From assembly GCF_023806485.1 (NCBI RefSeq), contig NZ_JAMSLR010000001.1, positions 531,835 through 595,834 on the forward strand: 64,000 nucleotides of DNA, read 5' to 3'. The translations under genes were made by a program, and so were the position numbers. This stretch comes from Thermalbibacter longus (lineage in GTDB: Bacteria > Chloroflexota > Chloroflexia > Thermomicrobiales > Thermomicrobiaceae). The notes under the pieces were generated by a model. It did no database searches, was not told the origin of the DNA, and worked only from the letters and a program-made list of their open reading frames with translations. Below, one piece after another: positions 43,898 through 51,784 of the stretch; positions within the stretch are counted from its first letter, which is position 1, and each line of letters begins with the position of its first letter.

Positions 43898-44191
43898 GTG
43901 GAGACGAGCAAGGTCGGCAAGCGGGGAACGGTAGTGATCCCGGCCGCCCTGCGCTGGCGCATCGGGATCGAGGAGGGCTCGCTGGTGGTGGCTGAGACCA
44001 CCGACGAGGGCATCCTGATCCGCCCGGCAGTGGTGGTGCCGCTGGAGGTCTACACGCCGGAGCGCAAGGCGCGCTGCCTCCTCGAGAACGCGACCGACGC
44101 CGAGGACTACGCGCGGGCCGCCAGGGTGGTGCGGGACGAGCTCGGGCTCGATCCCGACGCCCTGCGCGTCGAGCCGCCCGCGCGCCGCTGA
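43898..44191 (+). CDS. AbrB/MazE-type (VapB-like) antitoxin
   Basis: The 97-residue protein begins with a SpoVT/AbrB swapped-hairpin DNA-binding domain: SKVGKRGTVVIPAALRWRIG, GSLVVAETTDEGILIRPAVV. The C-terminal half (about 50-97; YTPERKARCLLENATDAEDY) is the toxin-neutralising helix region seen in VapB proteins of thermophiles. GTG 43898 follows AAGGA. The partner PIN gene begins one base after its stop. AbrB-VapB proteins repress their own operon and sequester the PIN ribonuclease. Confidence 0.85.
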   Translation: METSKVGKRGTVVIPAALRWRIGIEEGSLVVAETTDEGILIRPAVVVPLEVYTPERKARCLLENATDAEDYARAARVVRDELGLDPDALRVEPPARR

Positions 44192-44192
44192 C

Positions 44193-44453
44193 GTGGATCG
44201 GCTGTTCCTGGACGCGACCGTGCGCATCTCCGATCGGCGCGCGGATCCCGCCGAGTACCCCGAGGTCGCGGCGTCAGGGCTGCCGGAGGAGGACATGCTG
44301 ATCCTGCGCGTTGCGGTCGCGGCTGGTTGTACTCACCTGACTACTGGCGACCGCCAGCACTTCGGTCACCGCTTCGGGACGACCGTCGTCGGCGTCATCG
44401 CGCTCCGCCCCGCGGGGCATCTCGCGCGGAGAGCGCGCGGGCAGGCCGGATGA
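44193..44453 (+). CDS. Collapsed PIN-domain (VapC-like) toxin
   Basis: The 86-residue product keeps both ends of a PIN domain but not the middle. DRLFLDATVR is the first strand with the first catalytic Asp; MLILRVAVAAGCTHLTTGDR, QHFGHRF and GTTVVGVIALRPAGHLARR are the last acidic strand and C-terminus. A complete toxin of this type has about 130 residues, so about 45 are missing, including the central conserved acidic residue. It probably has no nuclease activity, which would leave the AbrB antitoxin gene as an orphan. Reading frame is intact, so it may still be expressed. Confidence 0.7.
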   Translation: MDRLFLDATVRISDRRADPAEYPEVAASGLPEEDMLILRVAVAAGCTHLTTGDRQHFGHRFGTTVVGVIALRPAGHLARRARGQAG

Positions 44454-45008
44454 CGCCGAGACCCCCGGCGCGACGCTGGCCGGGGCCTGAATAGGCCGCC
44501 CGAGCATACGGGCGGGGGAAAAGCGCTCAGCACGCGACTGTGGTGGCCCGCGCGCTGCCGGCGTGGGCGCCGGCCGTCGCGACCCGCGGCACCGGTAGGC
44601 GGCGACGGCCCCTCTGCGCCGGTCGTCGAGCACAGTCTTGACGAGTGGAGCGACGCCGGTAGTAATAAGGAGAAGACACAGTCTCCGGGCCGAGCGGAAC
44701 CCGCGCAGCGAAGGCGCCGACCTGGCCAGGAGAGGGACGCTCACGCTAGGCGCGGCCAGGGCGGTCAGCGCCAGCTCTCCCGCGCCTGGGTGGACGACGA
44801 GGGGACGGTCGTCCAGCGGCGGCCCCGGCGGGCCGCCAGGCGCCAGGAGGAAACGACGTCTCGTGCCCGCCAGGCGCTGTCGTTTTCCGGCGGGCCCGCT
44901 CGCGCGGAGACGGGTGCGGGAGCGAGGCGGCTGAGCGCGTCCTCGCTGGCGATCCCTCTCCCCGAGCGGGAGACGGGCGGGGAGTGAGGGCAGGAGGGAG
45001 AGGGAGAG
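44454..45008. other. Long spacer before the DUF1156 methylase with a duplicated gene scrap
   Basis: This 555-base spacer has no intact gene. It includes a 43-base near-copy of the 3' end of the 41030 gene (44779-44821) in the same orientation, and purine-rich sequence before 45009 (GGGAGAGGGAGAG) that serves as ribosome site for the methylase. The rest is very GC-rich and featureless to me. Confidence 0.5.
44779..44821 (+). repeat. Near-copy of 41711-41753 (3' end of the frameshifted gene)
   Basis: The 43-base segment differs from 41711-41753 at two positions and encodes the same peptide with one change (RAWVDDEGTVVQRR against RAWVDDKGTVVQRR). The direct repeats are about 3.07 kb apart and flank the block holding the 42079 protein, nuclease and AbrB/PIN pair. 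Confidence 0.8.
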
Positions 45009-47966
45009 ATGGGTGACGGTACTGGCGGGGTGACGGCGGCCGCGGCGCAGGCGCTCCCCCGCCTGATCGAGGAGTGGCTGCCAGTACAGGAGCTGGGCAT
45101 CGAGGCTCGGCGGGAGAACAGTACGGGCCAGCATCCGCCACCGAACCGGCTGCACGTCTGGTGGGCGCGGCGGCCGCTCGTCGTCAGCCGGGCGGCGGTG
45201 CTGGCCAGCCTGCTGCCGGCCTGGCGGCCGGATCTGCCCGCGCCGCTGCGCGAGCGCTTCCCCACCCGCGAGGCCTACCACGCCTGGTTCCGCTGGCTCC
45301 TCGGGATCCACGGCGACCCCGTCGCTGCCCGAGCGAGGATTGCTGAAGCCGACGCTCGGGGCCAACGGTTGGGGCGAGAAGCATACGGCTACGGCCGAGC
45401 CTTCACATTTTCCCCTGACCAGGACGCGCTGATGCTGCTTGGTCAAATCTTTCGCCACGCGTTCGGTACCGGAGAACTCACCGTGCTCGACCCCACCGCG
45501 GGCGGTGGCTCGATCCCGCTCGAGGCCATCCGGCTCGGCCTGACCGTGCACGCCAACGAGTTGAACCCCGTCGCCGCGGTCGTCCTGGCCGCGACGCTCG
45601 ACTACCCGGCCCGGTTCGGCGAGGCCCTCGCCGACGACATCCGGCAGTGGGGCGATCGCCTGCTAGCGCTCGTGCGTAGCCAACTGCGCCCGTTCTTCCC
45701 CGATCCGGAGGGCGGAGTGCTCGACGGCTACCTCTGGGCGCGGACGGTGGCCTGCCCGCAGACCGGCAAGCCGATCCCGCTCTCCCCCAACTGGTGGCTC
45801 CAGCGCGACGACCGCGGCCGCGCCGCCGCCCGCCTCCTCGCGCACCCCGACTGGCCCGCCTGCCGCTTCGAGATCGTCTACGGCACCGCGGCCGACCGCG
45901 CCGCCGAGCAGGGGACGATCCGTCGCGGCGTCGCCGTCTCCCCCTGGACGGGCGAGGTGGTCGACGACGAGTACGTCAAGCGCGAGGCCCAGGGCGGCCG
46001 CATGGGCCAGCAGCTCTACGCCGTCGTCGTCAAGACGCCCCAGGGGGTCGACTTCCGCTTGCCCACCGAGGCAGACCTCGCCGCCGCGGCCGCCGCCGAG
46101 GCCGAGCTGGCCCGCCGGCTCCCCGCGTGGCTGGCGCGCGATATCGTCCCCGACGAGGAGATCCCGGAGGTGAGCAACGACCCCCGGCCGCGCCTCTACG
46201 GCATGACCCGCTGGCGCGACCTCTTCGCCCCCCGCCAGCTCCTGGCGCTGGGCGCGACGGTCGAGGCCCTGCGCGCCCTGGAGCCGGAGCTGCGCGACGC
46301 GCTCCCGCCCGACCGCGCCCGGGCCGTGCTCACCTACCTGGCGCTCGCGGTCGACAAGCTGGCCGACTACAACTCGCGGATGGCGCGTTGGCACTCGCGA
46401 CGTGGAGTAATCACGAACACCTTCGACCGCCACGACTTCAGCATGAAGTGGAGCTTCGCCGAGATGGCGGTGGTGGCGGCCGGCAAGGGGCTCGACTGGG
46501 CGGTCGACCAGGTCGTCGACGCCTACCGCGGCATCGCCCGGCTGGCCCAGCCGGCCCGGCTCCCGCTCTGGCAGCGGGCGGGCGCCTCGCCCGTCGAGCG
46601 CCTCCGCGTCACCCAGGGGGACGCCCGGCGGCTGGCCCACCTCGCCGACGGCAGCGTCCACCTAGTCTGCATCGACCCGCCCTACTACGACAACGTCCAG
46701 TACGGCGAGCTCTCCGACTTCTTCTACGTCTGGCTCAAGCGCACCGCTGGCCGCTGCTACCCGGAGTGGTTCGCCGCGCCGCTGGCCGACAAGGACAACG
46801 AGGCGGTAGCCAACCCGGCCCGCTTCGCCGGGCTCGGCCGCCGGTCGCGTGACCTGGCGCGCCAGGACTACGAGCGCAAGCTGGAGGCGATCTTCCAGGA
46901 ATGCCACCGGGTGCTGCGGGCGGACGGCGTCCTCACCGTGATGTTTACCCACAAGCAGGTTGACGCCTGGGACGCCCTGGCCATGGCGCTCGTGCGCGCC
47001 GGCTTCCAGATCACCGCCTCCTGGCCGGTGCACACGGAGAGCGAGCACAGCCTGCACCAGGCGAAGAAGAACGCGGCCCAGAGCACCATCCTGCTCGCCT
47101 GCCGCAAGCGGCCAGCGGGCGACGGCCCCGTCTGGTGGGACGACCTGCGCGGGGAGCTGGCCCGGCGGGTGCGCGAGCGGGCGACCGAGCTGGCGGCGCT
47201 CGGCATCGGCGGGGTCGACCTGTTCCTGGCCGCCTACGGCCCGGCGCTCGCGGTCATCTCGGCCCGCTGGCCAGTGCTCCTGAGCGAGACCGACCCCCAG
47301 ACCGGCCAGCCCCGGGAGCTCCGGCCGGAGACCGCGCTCGACCTGGCCCGGCGCGAGGTGCTGTCGCTGCGCCGCGAGCGCCTGCTCCACGGCCAGCGCG
47401 CCCGCTTCGACCACGAGACCGACTGGTACCTGCTGGCCTGGGACACCTTCAAGGCGGTCGAGTTCCCGGCCGACGAGGCACGCAAGCTGGCGCTGGCGGT
47501 GGGGCTCGACCTGGACGAGGACGTGATCCGCCGGGCCCGGCTGGTGCAGCGCAAGGGCAGCACGGTGGCGCTGCTCACCCCGGCCGAGCGCCGGCGCCGC
47601 GGGGTCGTCGACCCGGCGGCCAGCGCCTTCCCGCGCCTGGTCGACGCCGTCCACACGGCCATGCTGGTGTACGAGGAGGACGGGCCGGGGGCCTGCGGCG
47701 CCTTCCTGCGCCGGGCCGGGCTGCTCCAGCACGCGGACTTCCGCCAGTGCCTGCAGGCCCTGCTGGAGGCGGTACCCCGGGCCCGCCGGCCCGACGGCCG
47801 CTTCCTCCGCCCCGAGGCAGAGGGGCTGGAGCGGCTGCGCCAGGCGTTCTTCCCGGAGATCGAGCCGCCGGCCGAGCCGGAGCCGGTGGTCGCCCCGCGG
47901 CAGCTCGCCTTCCCGGGCGCGGAGGACGAGGCGGACGAGGACGAGACGGGCGAAGAGCAGGAGTAG
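45009..47966 (+). CDS. DUF1156-type DNA adenine/cytosine-N4 methyltransferase
   Basis: The 985-residue protein starts with the DUF1156 signature PRLIEEWLPVQELGIEARRE followed by PPNRLHVWWARRPLVVSRAA. Motif I (AdoMet binding) is LDPTAGGGSIPLEAIRLG (about 160-177) and motif IV is CIDPPYYDNVQYGELSDFFY (about 554), giving an amino-methyltransferase of the adenine-N6/cytosine-N4 class. VMFTHKQVDAWDALAMAL follows. The long C-terminal region (about 700-985) is helical and acidic at the end. ATG follows a purine-rich ribosome site. It is one of the three core genes of the predicted defence system and presumably marks self DNA. The helicase gene begins 7 bases after its stop. Confidence 0.92.
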   Translation: MGDGTGGVTAAAAQALPRLIEEWLPVQELGIEARRENSTGQHPPPNRLHVWWARRPLVVSRAAVLASLLPAWRPDLPAPLRERFPTREAYHAWFRWLLGIHGDPVAARARIAEADARGQRLGREAYGYGRAFTFSPDQDALMLLGQIFRHAFGTGELTVLDPTAGGGSIPLEAIRLGLTVHANELNPVAAVVLAATLDYPARFGEALADDIRQWGDRLLALVRSQLRPFFPDPEGGVLDGYLWARTVACPQTGKPIPLSPNWWLQRDDRGRAAARLLAHPDWPACRFEIVYGTAADRAAEQGTIRRGVAVSPWTGEVVDDEYVKREAQGGRMGQQLYAVVVKTPQGVDFRLPTEADLAAAAAAEAELARRLPAWLARDIVPDEEIPEVSNDPRPRLYGMTRWRDLFAPRQLLALGATVEALRALEPELRDALPPDRARAVLTYLALAVDKLADYNSRMARWHSRRGVITNTFDRHDFSMKWSFAEMAVVAAGKGLDWAVDQVVDAYRGIARLAQPARLPLWQRAGASPVERLRVTQGDARRLAHLADGSVHLVCIDPPYYDNVQYGELSDFFYVWLKRTAGRCYPEWFAAPLADKDNEAVANPARFAGLGRRSRDLARQDYERKLEAIFQECHRVLRADGVLTVMFTHKQVDAWDALAMALVRAGFQITASWPVHTESEHSLHQAKKNAAQSTILLACRKRPAGDGPVWWDDLRGELARRVRERATELAALGIGGVDLFLAAYGPALAVISARWPVLLSETDPQTGQPRELRPETALDLARREVLSLRRERLLHGQRARFDHETDWYLLAWDTFKAVEFPADEARKLALAVGLDLDEDVIRRARLVQRKGSTVALLTPAERRRRGVVDPAASAFPRLVDAVHTAMLVYEEDGPGACGAFLRRAGLLQHADFRQCLQALLEAVPRARRPDGRFLRPEAEGLERLRQAFFPEIEPPAEPEPVVAPRQLAFPGAEDEADEDETGEEQE

Positions 47967-47973
47967 TGAGCGG

Positions 47974-50900
47974 GTGGCCGGGCTGCGCGACTACCCCTTC
48001 CAGATCTCCTACGGCCCCGGTGACGACCGGCTGCACGCGTTCTACCTGCCGGCGCTGGAGCGGAGCGTCCGCTACGACCGCTCGGCGGGCTTCTTCTCCA
48101 GCTCGGCGCTGGCGGTGGCGGCGGCCGGCATCGCCCGGCTGATCCGCAACGGCGGGCGGATGCGGTTGCTGGTCGGCGCGCAGCTCGCGCCGGAGGACGT
48201 GCAGGCGGTGGTGGCGGGCCAGGAGCTGGCGGCGGTCGTGCGCCGCCGGCTGCTCGAGGGGCTGGCCACGCCCGAGGACGAGCTGATGCGTGACCGGCTG
48301 GCGGCGCTGGCCTGGATGGTCGCCGAGGGGACGCTCGAGATCCGGGTGGTGCTGCCGTGCGACCGCGCGGGCCACCCGCTGCCGGCCGACGAGGCGGCCG
48401 AGTACTTCCACGCCAAGGAGGGGGTCTTCACCGACGCCGCCGGCGACCGGGTGGCCTTCAGCGGCAGCGTCAACGAGTCGGCCCGCGGCTGGCAGCACAA
48501 CTACGAGCAGTTCGCGGTCTACTTCTCGTGGGACAGCACCCGGCCGTACCTGGAGCAGGTCGTCCGGCGGTTCGAGCGGCTGTGGTACGGCGAGGAGCCG
48601 GGCTGGGTGGCGCTGCTGCTGCCCGAGGCGGTGCGCCAGCGGCTGGTGAGCTTGCGGCCGGAGCGGCCGCCGGAGCGCGACCCGCTGGAGCGCGCGGTGG
48701 CCGTGGCCGAAGGCCGGGGCGTCTACGTCGCCGAGCGGGCCGCGTCGCGCGCGGCGGCGGTGGCGCAGTACCTGCGCGACGCGCCCTACCTGGTAGGTTC
48801 CGAGGGGCTGGGATTGGCGACGGCGGCCGTGGTGCCCTGGCCCCACCAGGCGCGCGTGGCCCGGACGCTGGTCGAGCGGTTCCCCGAGCGGTTCCTCCTA
48901 GCCGACGAGGTGGGGCTGGGCAAGACGGTCGAGGCCGGGCTGGCGCTGCGGCAACTGGTGCTGAGCGGGCGGGCGCGGCGCGCGCTGCTGCTGGTGCCGC
49001 ACAGCGTGCTGCGGCAGTGGCAGGAAGAGCTGTCCGAGAAGTTCTGCCTCGACGTGCCGCGCTACGAGGACGGCCGGCTCTGGTCGGCGCGCGGCGAGGC
49101 GCGGGAGCCTCGGGGGCCGAACCCGTTCGCCAGCGAGCCGCTGCTGCTCGTCTCCAGCCAGCTCGCCAAGCGGCGCGACCGGGCCAGCCAGGTGCTGGAG
49201 GCGGGCCCCTGGGATCTGGTGGTCGTCGACGAGGCGCACCACGCGCGCCGCCACGGGCCGGAGGGCGGGCCCGCGCGCCCCAACCGGCTGCTGGCGCTCC
49301 TGCGCGAGGTGAGCCGGCGCACCCGCGGGCTCTGGCTGCTCAGCGCCACTCCGATGCAGCTCCACCCGGTGGAGCTGTGGGATCTGCTGGCGCTGCTGGG
49401 GCTGGGCGGGAACTGGGGCGCCGGGCCGGAGCCGTTCCTGCGCTTCTTCGCTGAGCTGCGGCGCGGCCCGGCCGAGCTGGACTGGTCGGCGGTGCTGCCG
49501 CTCGTGCGGGAAGAGGTGGCGCGGAGCGGCCTCGACCCCTCGTTCTGCCGGCAGGCGGAGCGGGAGCTCGGGGCCGTCGGCTGGGAGCAGGTGCGGGCCG
49601 CGCTGGCCGGCCGCTCGTCGCTCTCACCCCAGCACCTGGCCGAGCGGCAGCGCGCCTGGCTGGTCGCGGGGCTGCGACGGCACACGCCGCTGGCCCGGCT
49701 GATGTTCCGCCATACCCGGCCGCTCCTGCGGCGCTACGCCGAGCGCGGGCTGCTGGACGCCCGGGTGCCGGAGCGCGAGCCCCGGCCGGTCTGGATCGAG
49801 ATGACGCCGGCCGAGCGCGCGCTCTACGAGCGGATCGAGGAGTACATCGCCGAGTTCTACGCCCGCTACGAGGCGGAGCGCCGTGGCCTGGGCTTCGTGA
49901 TGGCGGTGTACCGCCGGCGGCTGACCTCGAGCTTCCACGCCGTGCGCTGCAGCCTGGAACGCCGCCTGGAGTACCTGCGGCGCGCCCGCCCCGACCTGGG
50001 ACTGACCGACGAAGACCTAGAACAGGTCGAGCTGGAGCAGGACGTCAGCGAGGAGCTGCCCGAGGCGCTGCGGCAGGCGTACGTCGAGGAGGCGCGCTAT
50101 CTCGAGGACTTCGTCTGGGAGCTGGGGCTGCTCGGCGAGGACTCGAAGCTGGCGGCGCTGCTGCGCTGCCTGGACGAGCTGTTCCGCCGCCACGAGACGG
50201 TGGCGGTCTTCACCCAGTACACCGACACGCTGGACGCGCTGCGCGAGCGGCTGCGCCAAGTCTACGGCGGCCAGGTGGCCTGCTACTCCGGGCGGGGCGG
50301 TGAGGCCTGGCTCGACGGTGCCTGGCGGCCGGTGACCAAGGAGGCGGTCAAGAACGCCTTCCGCGCCGGGCAGGTGAAGATCCTGGTCTGCACCGACGCG
50401 GCCAGCGAGGGGCTGAACCTGCAGACCTGCGGCGCGCTGGTCAACTACGACCTGCCCTGGAACCCGATGCGCGTCGAGCAGCGGATCGGCCGCTTCGACC
50501 GGATCGGCCAGCGCTACCCGGTCGTGCAGGTGCTCAACCTGTTCTACGCCGGGACGATCGAGGCCGAGGTCTACCGCCGCCTGAGCGACCGCATCGACTG
50601 GTTCCGCGCGGTGGTCGGGGAGCTGCAGCCGATCCTCAGCCAGGTGGCGCAGGCGATCGAGCGGGTGGCGCTCCAGCCGCGGCGACAGCGCGAGCGGGAG
50701 CTGGAAGCGCAGGTGGCGGAGATCCAGCAGCGGCTGGCCAAGCAAGAGCAAGCGCTGCTCGAGCTCGACGCCGAGCTGTACGACGCCGAGTTCCAGCAGC
50801 ACCTGGCCTCGCCGGTGAGCCTGGCCGACCTGGAGCGGGTCGTGCCCTCGCTGCCCGGCCTGGCCGAGCGCTTCCGCCCGCACCCGGAGATCCCCGGCGC

Positions 50901-51654
50901 CTGGCTCGTGCGCTGGCGCGGCGGCCTGCACGCTGTCACCTTCGACCGAGAGGTCTTCGACGCCCACAGCGAGACGGTGCGGCTGCTGACCTACGGCGAG
51001 CCGCTGCTGGCCGAGCTCTTGGACGCGGTCGAGCCGCTGGCGGGCGACGGCCCGGGGGCGGTAGTCCGGCTCGCGCGCGAGGGCGAGCCGCCGCTGCGCG
51101 GCTACTACCGGCTGGCGGGCGACCGCGCGGAGTGGCTGGGCTCGGTGGCCGCGCTCGAGCAGGCGCTGGAGGCCGAGGGGCCGGGGTGGAGCCTCGAGGC
51201 GGCCGAGGCAGCCCGGCGCGACTTCGAGCGGCGGTGCGCCGCGCTGCTGGAAGGCTGGCAGGCCTACGAGGAGCGCTCCCGCGAGCTCCACGGCTCGCAG
51301 CTCGCGGCGCGTGGCCGGCGGGTGCTGGTCGAGACGGCGCTGGTGGAGATCGCGCTGGGCCGGCGCCCCGAGCTGTTCCGCGACGAGTACCCGTTCAGCT
51401 TCGGGGCTGGAGCGGTAGCGGGCCTGCGGCGGCACGGCTTTCCCTTCACGGCGCTGATCCGGCTGGTCGGGCTGGATGGGGTGGAGGCGCGCGAGGACGA
51501 CCCGCGGTGGGAGGAGCTGTCGCGCCTCTCGGTCGAGCAGCTCAAGGCGCGCTGGCGCCGGCTGCGCGAGGAGGCTCGCGAGCTCGTCCACGAGCTGGCT
51601 CCGGCGCCCCCCGCTCCTCCCGCACCTCCTGCCGACGAGCCCGGCGCTCGGTAG
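47974..51654 (+). CDS. SNF2/HepA-type helicase with N-terminal PLD domain
   Basis: The 1226-residue protein has a phospholipase-D-like domain (about 20-200) with AGFFSSSALAVAAAGIARLI, then HAKEGVFTD and FSGSVNES, an HxKx4D/GSxN half-site. The superfamily 2 motor follows: Walker A ADEVGLGKTVEAGLALRQL (about 308-326), Walker B DEAHHARR (about 418), and C-terminal motifs CTDAASEGLNLQTCGALVNY and MRVEQRIGRFDRIGQR (about 833-848). A helical C-terminal third follows. PLD plus SNF2 helicase is a hallmark of DISARM-like and Hma-like systems. GTG start lies 7 bases after the methylase stop, so both are on one transcript. Confidence 0.92.
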   Translation: MAGLRDYPFQISYGPGDDRLHAFYLPALERSVRYDRSAGFFSSSALAVAAAGIARLIRNGGRMRLLVGAQLAPEDVQAVVAGQELAAVVRRRLLEGLATPEDELMRDRLAALAWMVAEGTLEIRVVLPCDRAGHPLPADEAAEYFHAKEGVFTDAAGDRVAFSGSVNESARGWQHNYEQFAVYFSWDSTRPYLEQVVRRFERLWYGEEPGWVALLLPEAVRQRLVSLRPERPPERDPLERAVAVAEGRGVYVAERAASRAAAVAQYLRDAPYLVGSEGLGLATAAVVPWPHQARVARTLVERFPERFLLADEVGLGKTVEAGLALRQLVLSGRARRALLLVPHSVLRQWQEELSEKFCLDVPRYEDGRLWSARGEAREPRGPNPFASEPLLLVSSQLAKRRDRASQVLEAGPWDLVVVDEAHHARRHGPEGGPARPNRLLALLREVSRRTRGLWLLSATPMQLHPVELWDLLALLGLGGNWGAGPEPFLRFFAELRRGPAELDWSAVLPLVREEVARSGLDPSFCRQAERELGAVGWEQVRAALAGRSSLSPQHLAERQRAWLVAGLRRHTPLARLMFRHTRPLLRRYAERGLLDARVPEREPRPVWIEMTPAERALYERIEEYIAEFYARYEAERRGLGFVMAVYRRRLTSSFHAVRCSLERRLEYLRRARPDLGLTDEDLEQVELEQDVSEELPEALRQAYVEEARYLEDFVWELGLLGEDSKLAALLRCLDELFRRHETVAVFTQYTDTLDALRERLRQVYGGQVACYSGRGGEAWLDGAWRPVTKEAVKNAFRAGQVKILVCTDAASEGLNLQTCGALVNYDLPWNPMRVEQRIGRFDRIGQRYPVVQVLNLFYAGTIEAEVYRRLSDRIDWFRAVVGELQPILSQVAQAIERVALQPRRQRERELEAQVAEIQQRLAKQEQALLELDAELYDAEFQQHLASPVSLADLERVVPSLPGLAERFRPHPEIPGAWLVRWRGGLHAVTFDREVFDAHSETVRLLTYGEPLLAELLDAVEPLAGDGPGAVVRLAREGEPPLRGYYRLAGDRAEWLGSVAALEQALEAEGPGWSLEAAEAARRDFERRCAALLEGWQAYEERSRELHGSQLAARGRRVLVETALVEIALGRRPELFRDEYPFSFGAGAVAGLRRHGFPFTALIRLVGLDGVEAREDDPRWEELSRLSVEQLKARWRRLREEARELVHELAPAPPAPPAPPADEPGAR

Positions 51655-51758
51655 CGGGACGGTTGAGCGCGCCCGTGCCGGTGAGACGACGGTCAGAGGG
51701 CGAGGGACACCAGGACACGCTCGCAGGCGTCGCCGCGCCCTGGTAGCAGCGCCGGGAC

Positions 51759-51781
51759 GCCGGCGACGCGATGTCGCCGGC
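51759..51781 (-). terminator. Hairpin terminator for the imuA-imuB-dnaE2 operon
   Basis: GCCGGCGAC-gcgat-GTCGCCGGC is a perfect 9-bp stem with a 5-base loop, ending 3 bases after the dnaE2 stop on the minus strand. It also lies about 105 bases beyond the convergent helicase stop and could act in both directions. No clear T-run. Confidence 0.55.
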
Positions 51782-51784
51782 GGC

